A stretch of DNA of 64,000 nucleotides from Macrocystis pyrifera (GCA_031763025.1 JASSKH010000005.1:13782528-13846527), one strand, 5' to 3'; numbered from the stretch's first letter, positions 34,767 to 47,916 are shown. Notes: generated from the letters alone by a model not told the origin. Program-made: numbers and translations.

Positions 34767-37700
34767 GTGAGTTTCCCCCCCCCCCCCCCCCGCCCTCCCT
34801 CCGATCGCGGATGTGGTTCCGGGGCTCAGCGTGCCAAGTCGGCAATTCTTGGTGCGCGTTCTTTACTGGTATTCGAACCACCCGGGGCGGCCCTGCCCCG
34901 ATGCGATGCGATGGGCCTTGCCGCCCAACCTACCACGCGCGTTTTCCCCACAACCTGCCGAGTGCGTGACAACATTCCCCTGAGTTCCATTCCCGTCGGA
35001 GCCCACGCGCCGCATGCTCATGCGCGCGCTTTCCATCCTGCCGATTATATTTTTCAACTCCCATGTGTTCTGGGTTCTGCCTGCGATGCGCGCGAGGGAG
35101 AGGGAGTGCGAACGAATCTGGATTTTTTTTTTGCCTTTTTCGTGTTTTTTTCGTCTCGCTTTTTGTGTGTCTTGAAAAGTACGAGTTGTTTAGGCGAGGG
35201 CGTGCGTGTGTCGTGCCTTGCTTTGGGCTTGTGAGTTCCGGCAGGTAGACCGACAGATCGTGCTCGGAAAGAACAAGGGCTGATCCTTGCCCCCGCGTTC
35301 CTCGCAGCTCAGGAGGCCCTTGATATCTACTCCCTCCTCCCCCTCGGCCGGTTGCGCGCTCTTTTATCTTCCTCCCCCATTCAGTTTCGATGAGATGGTC
35401 GACCACATGAAGGCCGTGGCGCAGCAGCCCAAAGAGCTTTCGGTGGAGGAGCGCAACCTTCTCTCGTCGCATACAAGAACGTAATCGGCTCCCGGCGTGC
35501 GTCGTGGAGAGTGATCAGCTCCATCGAGGGCAAGGACACGGTGGTGAGCCAGAGATGACAGGGATGGGGGTAGAGGAGGTAGCTGCGGTTCAGGCGCACT
35601 GGGACGACGTGGCCACTTCCTGTGGCGGGCGCAACAATTTTGTGGCGCGCGGTCCCGTGTTTGTTCCGACGATCGAAAACAAGCCGCGTGCATCCTCATC
35701 GCACCAAAATCATATCGAGCACCTATAGAAAAATGCCCAAGAAAAAAATTGACTCGCGAGATATACGAGTAAAAATAATAATAGCATTCCGATGAGCGAG
35801 CAAGAGGCAAAATCTGAACAAATCCGTGTGCTTCATCACGTTTTGTTTTTTGCTGTTCTGGTTCTGTCTGGGCTCTCGCCTCCTCTCTTTCTTTCTCTCT
35901 CTCTCTCTCTCTCCCCCACTCATGCGCTTGTAGTCCCTCCCCACCTTTTGGTACTGCCATTTCATCCCGCGCAACGTGTCGATGTCGACCTCACTGAATT
36001 CTCCCTCGTGTGGAATTTGCAGCTCTCCAAAACCCACGACCCACCCGCACACATCTCGAGAGGTAGTCCACATTTCCTTTCGAAAAATTCATATTAATTT
36101 CAAAACATTTTGTTTCGTCTTTTTTTTGCCACGTTGTTTTTCTTCTGTTGTTTCAGAGCGACCAGCTCCCCCTGATCCGCGACTACAAGTCGAAGATCGA
36201 GACCGAACTGACGGACATCTGCGACGACATCTTGAAGATCATCGAGGCCGAGCTCATCCCCAACTCCACGTCGGAGGAGGGCAAGGTGTTCTACTACAAG
36301 ATGAAGGGCGACTACCACCGGTAAGCTCTCTTGCGCGCCTCGCCCAGCCAGTACGTGCTTGCAGCCATGGCCGGCGGGATTTGGGTGTGGGCAAATCGAT
36401 GCGTTGCAGATTGTTCACAGCCACTCCTCAACGACTGGTATTCCTTGTCCTCGTTCCTTTTGTGGTCTTCCATGTTGTGCGCTGCTTATCTTGCAGCAGA
36501 TATTCATGTTATTTTCTTTTGTGCTCGACATGGAAAATTGAAAATAGACCAACCCAAATAACCAAAGGTTATGGTCATAAGTGCAAGATTCGTTGGTTAC
36601 GCGCGCGTGTCGTGGCGAGTGAGGGGGTATGCACGAAAACAATCTGGTGCCCGGTGCCTTTCATCAACGGGTGGACTCTTTTCTGCGTTTGAAGCACTCC
36701 GGGCACCTTGAAATTTGTTTTTTTGCAAAGCGTGTTCCATGATCTTGCAGCGATTGATCCAGGATCGATCTGCCTGACACCTGGGCAGCAATGGTCATTT
36801 TTGCGTTTTCCTGCTGGTGTTTTGGACGACGACGAGAAATGTTGTCCAAATTTTTGTGAGTAGGTATTTTGGTGTGCGCCTATTTGTGTACGGGTACAGA
36901 AACAGGGAAGAGACGTCCGTGTCTTGAATTTTGTCCTGGCTAAACGTATGGAGGCGATCGAGAGACTCTTCCGAAGCTCTCTTGCCCACTTACTGGCCGC
37001 GCTGGATGGGCCTCGATGGGCCTTTTGCTCGTGCCCGATTCCCGATCTTGTACCCGTGCCGCATGCTTGAGTTTGTAGCTTGGTTGATGCGTTTGAAACA
37101 CCAAACATCATGTTGACCTTTGCATGCACACGCACTACGATACTTTATAACAGTTGAGTTGGTTTCTTGATTTCCTCTTGGTTCTTGGTTGCTCGGTTGA
37201 TACCTGATAATCAGAAGACATCATCTTGACCCTTCCATACAGCATACAGCACATGGCAAGTATCGACTAATACGGTCTGAAAGCGACTGCTGCTGCACAC
37301 ACCACTCATCTATTTGTTCTTCCGGCTGGAATATCTGCTGTGCAAGATCTCAGGAGACGGCTAGTGGACCCCTTGCATGCCGGCAATTTTCCATATATTT
37401 TTTGTTGACTTGACGCCAAACTACTACCAGCAAACTACTACCAGTATAGTAGGTTTTATTGTGTAACACACTCGGCCCGTCTTTCGACATCTCCACTGAC
37501 TGTATACGTACGAGCACCTTTGGTATTTACCCGCGGGTAATGCTTAGCATGGGCGCAGATACCATGTTCCCCGGAACCATCTCGCCTACTCATACTAGAA
37601 ACCCCATAAGAATTATGTCAATAGTCCCATCTTCGTAGAGGCTTTCGGCAGAACGTGAAGCTCCAGCAAGTTCGGAAGTTTCCTTCACGTTGACCATCTG

Positions 37701-40700
37701 CAACCGCTTTGCCCGGTTCGTGCTCAGAGAGTTGGAAAATACCAGGTATGGATTGCGCGGTGAAATTTCCGAACATGTTGAAGCTTCACGTTGCGCAAGG
37801 CCTAAGCTTTCTTAATCCATGCCTCCGAAAAATGGCTACGTATATTATTCACTTACCTTGTACACATTAACAGCGTGGTTTAATTTTTAACACCCTCCAG
37901 CTCGCCCGACCCGGAGGCCTTGACGATCCAAATTGAATGTAACCCTGACTGCGTCCTGGTCCCGTGAACGGTGAAGCGTCACTGAAATCCTAATATTCTG
38001 CTGTTGTCACAAGAGTGCTTGAGTACAGTGAACCAAATAATCAATTCAGACATTCGACTGCATTGGCGCCGCGCCTCGGCCATGCTGTGAAATGTGAAAT
38101 GTGAAAATTGTAGGGCTGGGCACTGCGACAGCAGTATGTACTGGCAGTAGCAATCTATCGGAGCCAGTATATTACGGTCGTTTATATGTTACGTACGTCC
38201 AAGGGACACGCCGCAACTGCAGTAAAGTGTACCGAAACCCAACAAAATGCGTCTGATGAAAAGTAGTTCCTTATCCCTCCAATATGAGAGTTCAACCAGG
38301 TTCGCTGTGATATTGTGTATAGTTCGTTGCAATTACAAGGATATTTTGTTTTATCTTTCATTACTTGCGGAGTCGGATGAGTCCCTGGGATGCACAAACA
38401 CTCAACAGCGGGGGATGCGCGGTGCTCTGCTCGCTTGTCCAACTACTCTGTTTGTAAGATTCCAGTTTTGTCTTCTTAAACCCACGAGGTCAACGGAATG
38501 CGTGCCGTTGCCCCATCAAGAGCTACCACCCTCCTCTCGCTATTTCCAACATGGCTCTCTCTTGTACGCTGTTGCCTCACAAGTACCACATGGCGGAATC
38601 CAACCGTTCTATTCTCGTAGATCATGCTAAGTTCTGTAGTTGAGTGACCTACTGCTGTACTGGTCTTCTCCACCACTTCTTGTATCCTCTCACCTAGACC
38701 CTGATACCGTTCTGGGATATATCCGTCCCTTTTGTACTCTTACGATAATAAACCTCACGCAAACGCAACATATCTCGTACACGTTTTGACTTTTGAGGAC
38801 AGCTACCAACAATCCCTACCCAGACATTCGAACAGCTTGCATTGAAACCTCGATATGATATTAACTTGCAATGAAACCACACTGTCCACCTTACAAGCTA
38901 GAGAAAACCAATCTCACGACATGCGTTTTGAGAGAGGGGAGAGACATGGAGTCCGCTGCAACGATGGACAAAGCAAAGCCACTGTAGCCAATGGTGCCGC
39001 GGGCTCTGCAGGCGCTGCTGCTGATGAGTCTGAGGTGGAAGCATTAGAGTCATCCTTCGACCGGGCGGCCACAAGGAAGTGGCTGGAGGCTGAAGGCAGC
39101 TAGGAACAAGCAGGCGGAGCCCACGCATACGTCTGGAAGTACTTCCAAACGTGCGTTCAGTGCAACTCCAATGCTTTGCAATTGAAACCTGTGCTTGGAG
39201 CAAGAGCAACTCGGTCGGGCGGAAGTGTCGTACAAAGAGTCACCGACGAACCTGAAAACCCTCCTCAACACCCAGTACCCAGGTCACCAGGAAGCGTACG
39301 CCAACGTCCAGAGGCAGAAGGAGAAGCAGCATGGTCGGAGGATGGGTGGGTCGGTCGTCGGGAGCGGGTCGATATGCGCGGACGCATCCACCGGCCACGC
39401 TGGCTGTGCAGCCGACGATCGGGCAATTTTTCAGCTCATGCACCACTTCACGCACTCGTCCTCACCGAGAAGGGAATCGCGGCCATTGCCATCCATCGCA
39501 CTGGGGCTTTTGGTGCCACGAAGTGGTGCGTGAGCTGAAAAATTGCCCCGAGCATCGACTATATAGCCAGCGTGGCACACGGGTGGATGCGCCCCCGCTG
39601 ATCGACCAGCTCCACACAACCGACCCTCCCATCCTCTGATTATGATCCCTCTGCCTCTGGACGTCCGGGTACGCCTCCTAGTGGTTTTCAACCTATTATT
39701 GAGGTTCGTGCTCTAGCGCTGTGGCACTGCTACTGCTGTTAGCTTTAAGGCTCCGTCCGTCCGTCAGCACTAGCGCTGTGGCACTGCTACTACTGTTAGC
39801 TGTAAGGCTCCGTCCGTCCGTCAGCATGACACCAAAACGCAACAACGGAGGCCGCCCTGCTTACAGCTTGTAGTCTTGAGTCGTGCATAACATTGGTTGA
39901 ATTTATGACGGCATACACACTGCCGGGCCACTATTACGGAGGACCATAGTAAATGTATCACCTGCGGTTCACACACAAAACCTAACCTATATATTTACCG
40001 ATTTTTACTATCCAAATTTGGTCCCATTTACTATGGTCTTCCGTAGCAGCAACTCGTCACTCACCGGCAGGGTTGTGGGCCGAAAGTCGTTTTTTTTGTC
40101 GGTTTTTCTCGGTCGGTTTTTTACCCCTGTCCTACCCCAACGACGTGTTCATCTTTGTGTATGAAAAACCCGTCATGTATGGATACGCCACACGCGACAT
40201 AGCCAGCAAGCAGCCCAAAGCCCGCAACAGCTTAACAGCATAGCAGTAAGTATCACGGCACATGAAAGCAGCAGTCGCACAGGGCACAGCAATGCGCCGC
40301 CAGACTGCGAGAGATAAATGATGTCGAGTGCAGACGGCACTAGTGACCATGTGCCGGAGGCGGACGTGGGTGCACGGAAGGTGGAGGTAAAAGGGCAGAG
40401 CCCCGACGATGCCGAGAAGGTAGTGAGCTAGCCCCTCGGTGGTTGAGTTGCAGCGTCAAAGGCGGCCGTAGCTTCGTGGGCTGCAAACAGTCCAGCTGTA
40501 TACTGTACAATAGCTACGGCGGGCTCCGCCCTGTCGACAAAGAGCGAGCGAAGTGCCCGACGTGCGCCATGTCCGTGCCGTGCATGAACTGCAACACCAG
40601 CAACCTGTGGCGCACTTTAGAGAAAGCGCGACAAGGAGGCACACGATGTTGCCAAAATCGCGAACGACTAGGTATCAGCTGCACACTCACGCCAGCAGAC

Positions 40701-43700
40701 GCTCTCCTTCAAGTACGTATTGTTCGTTCTATCATCTGTTTTCTGTGTGTTTTGAGTCGTTGAAAACACAATTAACACAGATGGCATAACGAACAAACGT
40801 TCTTTAAGAGAGCGCCTGCTGGCGTGGGTGTGAGTGCAGCTGATTCGTCGTCTTGAGATATTTTTGGCAACATGGTGTGCTTCCTTGTCACACTTCTCTG
40901 CTCAAATGGCGCCGCTGGTTGTGCAGTCGTACGTACATGCACGATGAATTTTATAGCAGGTCATGTGAGAGGTACAAGCTACCGCCCACCATGCTTGATA
41001 TTTTCTGCATCGTGCAAGTGCTCCCTCCGCACACCGTATCGTCGCCAGTCGTAAGTTGTTTCACAGTTTAACAGCGTCTCCGTCACTCGTCACCTGCACA
41101 AGTAGGAACTTCCACACATGTCTAGTGCTCTTATCCCTGGGATTCGGTGCCCGAAGTAATGTGCTACCGTACCACCCAACTGCGCTTACACGGTCCATCA
41201 CTAACCACAAAAAATGCAATCATGCTCCATATCCTCCTCGCTTTCCGACTCCGATGGGATAATGTCGTCGTTCGACCCCTGTTCGATCCCATTGGCCTCT
41301 TATCCTGGGCCTTGTGGAACTCGCGGTGCGGGAGGTTTGGTTGGCACGGACGTAAACCAGCTTCGCCACTTTATCAGAAAACAGGCGGGCATGCTTGCCG
41401 CCTGTAGTAGAACCGAGAACTGTCGTCCAGGTACACCCTGTACTCCTCATCGACCACCGTATTGTTGAGCGATGACCTCATGTCGAGGGAGCGTCCTGCT
41501 TGCAGATGTCCTTGTCGGCGGGGTTGATCGAATGCGCCGGGCACTTGACGTCAGTGACTGCTGTGTATGCAGACAATAATGTACATGGTGTACCGTGGAC
41601 GACCGAAGATTAAAGCACACGAACACAGATGATAGAATGAACAACACGCACTGGAAGGAGATGTCTGCTGGCGTGGGTGTGCAGCTGGAGTGTGTTTTCG
41701 AGGATGGAGACGATACCGACGATGGCTTGGGAAGCACGGGGTGCGGTCCCGACGAGTCGACAATCGTCCCAGCCCCAACGCCGTACGCTGAAGTAGCAAC
41801 AGATAGATGTTTGGTGATTTGGAGGCAGGGGCGCAGACATGATGTCTCTTGCGTTTGCGAAGGGCGAAAATGTCATGGACGAGTGAGTGCCTGTCTGCTC
41901 TGCTCTGCTGGTACGGAAGTACAAAGGCGCGCCAGGGTGACGTTGGAGACTTTTTGCACTCTTCGAGTTGTGAAGGAGGCAAATTGTTTCAGGGCGAGGG
42001 AGTAAACAACGAACTGGAACCAACGTTATGATACTGGCTTGTGCTCTGCTAGAACTACACGTTGATATTTGTTTTGTTTGTATGCTTTTGAGTTCGTGTG
42101 TTTTGTACATAATGGTAGTGCTTTTTTTTTTTCAGTCGCGGAAATATTTTTTTTTCCACAAAATAATATTTGAGATAGATACTCGTACACCGGTGACACG
42201 CGCAGGGCTTGGGCGTGGAGTCTGTTGATGAATGCTGTAAACCAGGTGCACTTGTTTTACCCTATGTGCATGCCCGTTTTGCGTGTCCCGTGTTCTTTTT
42301 TTACATGGTTGACGGGTGGCGCGTGTAGTTGCAGGCGCCCGCCCCCACTAGCCCGTCTCGAGTTGGGTTGGCCTCCCGTCGCCCGCTGTTTTGGGGTGTG
42401 CGCGACAGCGGCGCATTTTCGTTTCAGTTCAGTGTACCCCTTTGGTCACCATCCGGTTACGTGCCCAAAAACGTGGTATGGTCTCTGGTACTAGGTATGG
42501 TTTTACTTTTGCTACTGATAAAACGATCCTTCACGAATTTTCTGGTGGTTTGTTTCTCGTCACCACTAACTGTAGCCGATTTTTGCGACCTTGAACCGGA
42601 TGGTGTTGAAAAATGGGTACGCTACTGCAGTACCTATCCTCATTTTTACGCTTTGACCCTGTGGACGAGGTCGACGCAAACTTTTAGCTTGGGACCCCTT
42701 GATCGGATTTCTGAACTATAAATAGTACATACCAGGTATGGCCGTTGACAGGAGTGCCTTCTTCCGAATCTTTGGTGAACCACACAGCAGTAGTATCGCC
42801 CTTTCAGCGGGGGTACTCTTCCTACTTTATCCTTTTCCCGCTCCCCTTACCAGATACGGATCTCCCAACGTCATATTGTTTTCTGTTGATTTTTTTTATA
42901 TGCATCGGGTCTGGCATCGCAGAGTCGCTTACTTCGCTCGCCGACTTTCGTATTTAATAATTTTACTGTAAAACGGCATTCCGGTTTTTGGCGGGGGGGG
43001 CTTTTCCGGTGGGCTCACGTTAGTGTCTGTGCGCATATTTGGAGACTCGCTCCGTATCTGACAGATGACGTACTCGGAACATGGATCTCGACAAAAAAAA
43101 GACGTTGGCTGTTGGTTCGATTTTATTTTTGGAAGGGTTGTTGAGTTCTAGGCGTTCAGACTGCACGTTTTTTTTCTTTGTGACTTGTTTGTCCCCGTTT
43201 CCTCTTGTGTTGAAAGTGCTCTTAGGTCTTGCAGTGATGCACCTCCTGCTACGACATACCAGGTACTGGTTTTACGTACGACCCGTGTATTTTCATTAAA
43301 TAGTGAACATTTGTGTTGAAACTTGGAAAGCCGACACATTTGTGTTTGATTGCCACCAAATCACCTCCGTCGCACGTGTTAAAAAATATGCACCGGTACC
43401 CAGTGCCGGATATACAACTTGAACGGTTGTCAAGAATCTCACTACTGTAGCTTAAAAGCTGGCCGTAACTCCGGTTGCCTCGCCAATTTTCAATTAAAGG
43501 TGTTAACGGTTATCGTAAAGTGGAGTCACTCACTACCTTGCGAAGCCGTCCTAACTCCCGTGTGTTTCTTTTGCCTCGTACTTGATGCGTTTGTTGTTTG
43601 GATTGCGTCGACAGGTATCTTGCCGAGTTCCAGTCCGCCGAAGACCGCAAAACCAGCGCGTCTGACGCGCTCGACGCGTATCAGTCAGCCTCCGAGCTCG

Positions 43701-44809
43701 CCAACCAAGACCTCCCCCCGACGCACCCCATCCGCCTGGGCCTCGCCCTCAACTTCTCCGTTTTCTACTACGAAATCCTCAACTCCCCAGAACGCGCCTG
43801 CAACTTGGCGAAGGCGGTGAGTTTCAAGTTTCGCCTCGTTTTTCATGTTTTGTTGACCGACGGAAATGTATGCTCCCCCACAGCGTATATGTTGTTGTTG
43901 TTGTTGTTGTTTTATTCACATTAAACCGTTCTTTATACCCGTCGACATCCAGCACAACCAGTGTCCGTGCCGATTCTTCAATCCTAGAAGAGATACAAGT
44001 TCTGTGGTCACAAAGCTACGCCACAGAGATACCACGTTGCCACGTACACAGCAGTAGTGCAGTGAGCACTGCCATGTCATGATACTGGATACGACAGGCA
44101 CGACATTCACACCCATTCTATGATAGAGAGAAACGAAAGGAAACAAAGAAAAAAACAAAAACAGAAGACAAATCAGAAATCGAAAGAGAAGCAGCAATGG
44201 ACGGAAGGCTGGCTCAGCGTGTTAGCAGCCGTGCGTGGGTGCATGCGTACTTGTTTTTTTTTGGAGTATGTATTCAGTTTTTTTTGTGATGTTCAGCCTG
44301 AACTGACCCGGTACTGAACCGAGTTACACGACGGACAGGTGAGTCTCGTGTTTTGGTGGTGCAGTTATATTGGTTGGTTGTTTCTCACCCGAAGATGAAT
44401 ACGTACTTTTGTACCGGTACATATCATGCGATATCTGCGATATCTGTTTGGTAAGGAGTTGTGGTATATACGTATTTTTATGTGACGTCAGATCGTTTTG
44501 TTTTTTTTTTTCCTTTCACTATGCCATGTATTGTTGGCACTAATTTCTCTCTCACCAACGCTTCCGATGGTGCTCCGTTTTTCTTTTGGCCCTCTTAAAC
44601 CGTTCTCCCACCCAATTTTGCTCTTGTTATGGCACCAGGCGTTCGACGACGCCATCGCGGAGCTCGACACGCTTTCCGAAGAGTCCTACAAAGACTCCAC
44701 CCTCATCATGCAGCTGCTGCGCGACAACCTCACCCTGTGGACATCCGACCAGGGAGAGGCAGAAGAGGCCCCCGGAAACGCGGACGGGACCGTCGTTGAA
44801 GACCTCTGA
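34711..44809 (+). CDS. 14-3-3 protein, five exons, apparent frameshift in exon 2
   Basis: Join: 34711-34766, 35385-35543, 36157-36320, 43615-43816, 44639-44809. About 250 residues, the normal length. 14-3-3 proteins are dimeric helical adaptors that bind phosphoserine/threonine motifs in client proteins, mainly in the cytosol. The start reads [20 protein letters not shown]; the second family signature [20 protein letters not shown] is intact near the C-terminus, followed by an acidic tail. The first signature (RNLLS-AYKNVIG) is split: one base is missing between CTCTCG and TCGCATAC at about 35466-35468. The frame resumes as [20 protein letters not shown], so a base error in the assembly or a recent inactivation are both possible. 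The 7.3 kb third intron holds foldback elements and a MITE. Confidence 0.93.
35385..35543 (+). CDS. 14-3-3 exon 2, with one-base deletion
   Basis: Acceptor CCATTCAG, donor GTGAGC. Encodes [14 protein letters not shown]...EERNLLS then, one base out of register, [20 protein letters not shown] and GKDTV. The 159 bp length is one base short of what the flanking phases require. Confidence 0.9.
36157..36320 (+). CDS. 14-3-3 exon 3
   Basis: Acceptor TTGTTTCAG, donor GTAAGC. Encodes [27 protein letters not shown] and [13 protein letters not shown]. This covers the K-R-Y phosphopeptide pocket region of helices 4-5, known from the family. Confidence 0.95.
36321..38880. other. 14-3-3 intron 3, left part
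   Basis: No exon or clear transposon recognised. AT-richer than the flanks. A short dispersed repeat (GGGCTGGGCACT...TACTGGCAGTAG, 38113-38170) recurs at 55965-56045. Confidence 0.5.
38890..39300 (+). other. Coding-like remnant of unknown family
   Basis: Frames with [20 protein letters not shown] and, after a stop, [24 protein letters not shown] sequence look like protein, but are broken by stops at about 39103 and 39178. They lead into a foldback element, so a transposon gene remnant is possible. No domain recognised. Confidence 0.3.
39288..39680. mobile_element. Foldback (long inverted repeat) element
   Basis: Left arm 39288-39460 (GCGTAC..ACGTCCAGAGGC, GCATCCACCGG, CACGCTGGCT, GCAATTTTTCAGCTCA) faces right arm 39523-39680 in reverse complement with small indels, around a roughly 60 bp spacer. 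The arms are about 160 bp. No terminal target duplication found by eye. Confidence 0.8.
39714..39826. repeat. 57-bp tandem duplication
   Basis: Two units starting TAGCGCTGTGGCACTGCTAC and ending CCGTCCGTCCGTCAGCA, with two differences seen. Confidence 0.95.
39934..40046. mobile_element. TTACGG MITE, copy 17
   Basis: GGAGG-subfamily copy with an 8-base expansion in the centre; left flank TA. Confidence 0.92.
40321..40670 (+). other. Coding-like cysteine-rich remnant
   Basis: A 38-codon frame from ATG 40321 ends at TAG 40432. Another frame carries [20 protein letters not shown], with a CxxC...CxxC spacing. No complete domain, no clear splice sites; possibly a decayed transposon gene. Confidence 0.25.
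40674..40844. mobile_element. 171-bp hairpin element
   Basis: ATCAGCTGCACACTCACGCC...CGCTCTC faces GAGAGCGCC...GGCGTGGGTGTGAGTGCAGCTGAT, and inner arms GTTCGTT and ATCATCTGT also pair, so nearly the whole element can fold. A related half lies at about 41600-41690. Confidence 0.85.
41597..41690. mobile_element. Half of the 171-bp hairpin family
   Basis: Matches one arm (CACAGATGATAGAATGAACA, TCTGCTGGCGTGGGTGTGCA) without the opposing arm. Confidence 0.65.
41691..43614. other. 14-3-3 intron 3, right part
   Basis: No exon or element recognised apart from short ACCAGGTA words (42240, 42732, 43258). Plus- and minus-strand frames up to 166 codons at 41.55-42.11 kb show no domain. Confidence 0.45.
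43615..43816 (+). CDS. 14-3-3 exon 4
   Basis: Acceptor GTCGACAG, donor GTGAGT. Encodes [47 protein letters not shown] and [15 protein letters not shown], the most conserved part of the ligand groove (helices 6-8). Confidence 0.96.
44639..44809 (+). CDS. 14-3-3 exon 5
   Basis: Acceptor GGCACCAG; encodes [37 protein letters not shown] and a variable acidic tail ending VVEDL, stop TGA 44807-44809. Confidence 0.96.
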   Translation, partial: AFDDAIAELDTLSEESYKDSTLIMQLLRDNLTLWTSDQGEAEEAPGNADGTVVEDL

Positions 44810-46895
44810 AAAAAATAATCCTTTTTTTTTTTGGTGGAGAGTTCCCGGGCGTATTGTGCTTATTTGGTTGGCGCAGGCAAAACAACGAAGAAAAAAAAAA
44901 ACACACCCCATTTCACTATTATTCGTGCTGTGTTACCCAATGCCGTTTTCTAGCGCTTGGCTGGTGTAGTTGGATCTGAGTTGAGTTGGTTTTGCCGCCT
45001 TCACCCTAGCCGTGCGAATGCGGTGTGCTTTTGTATGTTTTGGTTGTTAACATTTTACTAGGTTTTGATATGTTCAAGGAGGCGGATTTTGAGGGGGGAG
45101 TGGGGTTCAAGGAGACGGATTTTGGGGGGGGGGAGTACTAGGGCAAAGAAAGTTCGGAGCGTTAATGTGGGTCGTGGGGTCTGGAAAACCTTGTTAGGGC
45201 GCCTGCTGAGTTGTAAGGGAGGACGGCAGGGCGGGGGGAGCGAGCAGTTTGACGACCTGTTTTGTTGGATGCTGGGATCCGCAAGAGTAGAAGTCACGGC
45301 GAGCGGAGAGCGTGTCGAAGTGCCACTTGAGGGTGATGGCATTTTTTATGTGTCAGACGATGGAGCAAGAAGAGCCACGACATGCGGGAATAAAGTTCGC
45401 CGAAAATGTGCTGATGATGATGCCGTCTGTGGGTCCTGACCTTATAGCGGCGTGTGTGCCATTTTTTTTCGGGGCCGTTGTGATGTGTTGGGAGCACGGA
45501 CGGACAATATAGCGGTGCCATGCCGGACTTGTGATCGTACGAGTGAGAGGCGAACGGAAGTATTCGTCTGTTTATAGCGTTCGTGGCGGTCCCTACTAAT
45601 GTTTTTCGCTCGATTACATGGGGTCGTTCAGCCTCTCCGCGAGGCTTTCCAACTCTCGAAACATCCTTTTTCCCTCCCGGTCGAGAGATGGTGCAAGTAT
45701 TAAGAGCGGGAGAATGGGAGCCACGTACCAGGTATTTCTTTGTAATATCAAACGAGACTTGCCTACCATTTTTTTCTGCTCACTTTTCCTCCGTTTTTCT
45801 TTTGACGTACTCGAAATCGACTCTCACGACTCCAATACTACTTTCTTCTGCACTTTTCATGTGAGATGCAAGATAATCTCTGTAAAAATGTTTTAACTGA
45901 ACGAAGGTGCGAAAGGCGATCCCACATACATTTGGAAATCTTGGCGCTATTTTTCAAGGCAAAAATGGCGATTTCCAGTGAGCATGATGGAGGCAATTCA
46001 GACACGAGGCGGGGCTGCTTTTGTACTCGGCGAACTGCATGCATTGACGCGATCGTACGCACTTGTATTGCGTCACAACCTGTATTTCTGTAACAGCAGT
46101 GCATGCAGAGGTCGTTACATTTGATTCATTCAACGGCCGATGAGACAACCATGTTATCTTGGAGAAGACGATTCTTTATTTAACTTCCATCATTTCACAC
46201 TTATTTTTCATCTTTATTTGACTTCCCCATCGCTTCGCGCTTACTTTTCATCTTCATTTGACTTGCATCATTTCGCATCTTTCGAGTCTTGCGCGGTGTG
46301 ACCAAACTCGTTTAGTTGTGACGTGAGTCGAAAAGGGAAGAAAGAAGGGTAATATGACGACAGCTTTGGCGACATACGAGTATACTGCTGCTGTACTACT
46401 ACTGGAGGTGTATTCCAGCACTCGTCCGCAGAATGGTCCCTTGAACTTGCCTCTCGGACCGAAGCAACGAGCAAAACAGCGGCGCATACAACAATGATGC
46501 ATCGTTTCGCCTTTCTCCGCTCTTCCATTGAGACGACGCAATCGAAGGAAACACAAAACATCCGCCGATATTCATGAAAGGAAACTATATTGACGCCCAG
46601 GATAACAAGCAGATGGGGAACGTCGCTATCCGACGCACACCTTGATCATCAGAGGGGCCTGCGCCAACTCTCGGCTTCTTTGTCGAATGCCCCTTCGATT
46701 ATTGTGGTTTGAGCGTCTTGTGCGTGATTCCCACCCGACCACCCCATTTTTGCGAAGAATGCCCCCGATAGATGGATAGATGGTGTGACCACAGGCGGCG
46801 AAACAGGAATAGGGGGAATGATCAGCACATTGTTTTTGTATGGAAAAAACTTACCAGGTAGTAATGAGCGCCTACATAGATAGATGCTGATAATA
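44810..46895. other. Intergenic, no gene recognised
   Basis: The 14-3-3 3' UTR must begin here. A 124-codon plus frame at 45065-45439 has no domain and starts in a G/A-rich repeat. No RNA gene recognised. Confidence 0.5.
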
Positions 46896-46898
46896 TTA

Positions 46899-47010
46899 TT
46901 AGAAGTTGGAACGGTGCTCCGTCTCGAAAATACCAGTGATATGGCATGCGTGGTCAACGGTCAACAGATTATGACTAAGGCAAGCGAAGAACGAGTACGC
47001 CCCCCTCCCC
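46899..47010 (+). mobile_element. Poly(C)-tailed LINE, diverged copy H
   Basis: Plus-orientation LINE 3' end (AACGGTGCTCCGTCTCGAAA to GAGTACGCCCCCC) with a 17 bp interruption and a short, mixed tail, so probably an older copy. Confidence 0.8.
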
Positions 47011-47440
47011 GCGCGCTTATTTTCGACAGTATCAGTGGGGTCTTGCAGTGTATGTAGGAGCTGTGTAGTATTAATAGTGCACACCACCACCAGGTATTAT
47101 GGCCAGCGATCGGCAGTACGTACGAGCAGTAGTAGTAAATAAGTAGCAGCACATTTCATCGTCCTCTCCCTCAAGTATGTTCAGAGTTCTTCCCGAATAA
47201 TAGTCTTATCGTTGTTCATCTTTCGTAAAATTTCGCTCGTGTATGCCCCCTGATGAGCTGATGATGAGAGGGGAACTACTACTAGCAACAGAAAACAGCA
47301 AGGCCAAGCACCCAACCCAACCAATAATAAGTATACCCGATTACCAAAGAACGGTAGAAAATGGCTCGTTACACAACAGCCCCGTACGACGGACAGCATA
47401 TATACCTTGACCTACTACTACTGTTTCGACGCAGGTCGAT

Positions 47441-47540
47441 GATACTAAATAGGAGCTACCGTACTCACAACGCTATATATTTCCCATTTTTACCGACAAC
47501 AATAATAATATTAGGTCCTTTTTACTATGTTCCCCCGTAA
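47441..47540. mobile_element. TTACGG MITE, decayed copy 18
   Basis: Right end CCCCCGTAA intact; the left outer repeat is lost. Confidence 0.8.
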
Positions 47541-47875
47541 CAGCAGCAGCAGCAGTAGTAGTAGTAGTAGTAAAAAAAAAATATTCCACCCGGAGGGTTG
47601 TTTATTGAAAAAACGAAATAAACAACAGCTAACTTGATAGCTGTGTGTGAGATCATCAAGCATTTCGTCGAAACTCATGTTTGCAGGGTGAGGTGAGGTG
47701 AGGTGGGCGGGCGTGATGATGCTGCGATCGCGCGTGCTTCGTACGGGGATTATCTGGCATCTCTCATGCAGGGTATACGGTCCGTATACATACTCGTACA
47801 TATAATGATATATCAGGAATATTCTACCGAACGAATCAAATAAATGCGAAACCCTGATACCATGCGTGGTACCTG

Positions 47876-47878
<3 letters not shown>

Positions 47879-47916
<38 letters not shown>

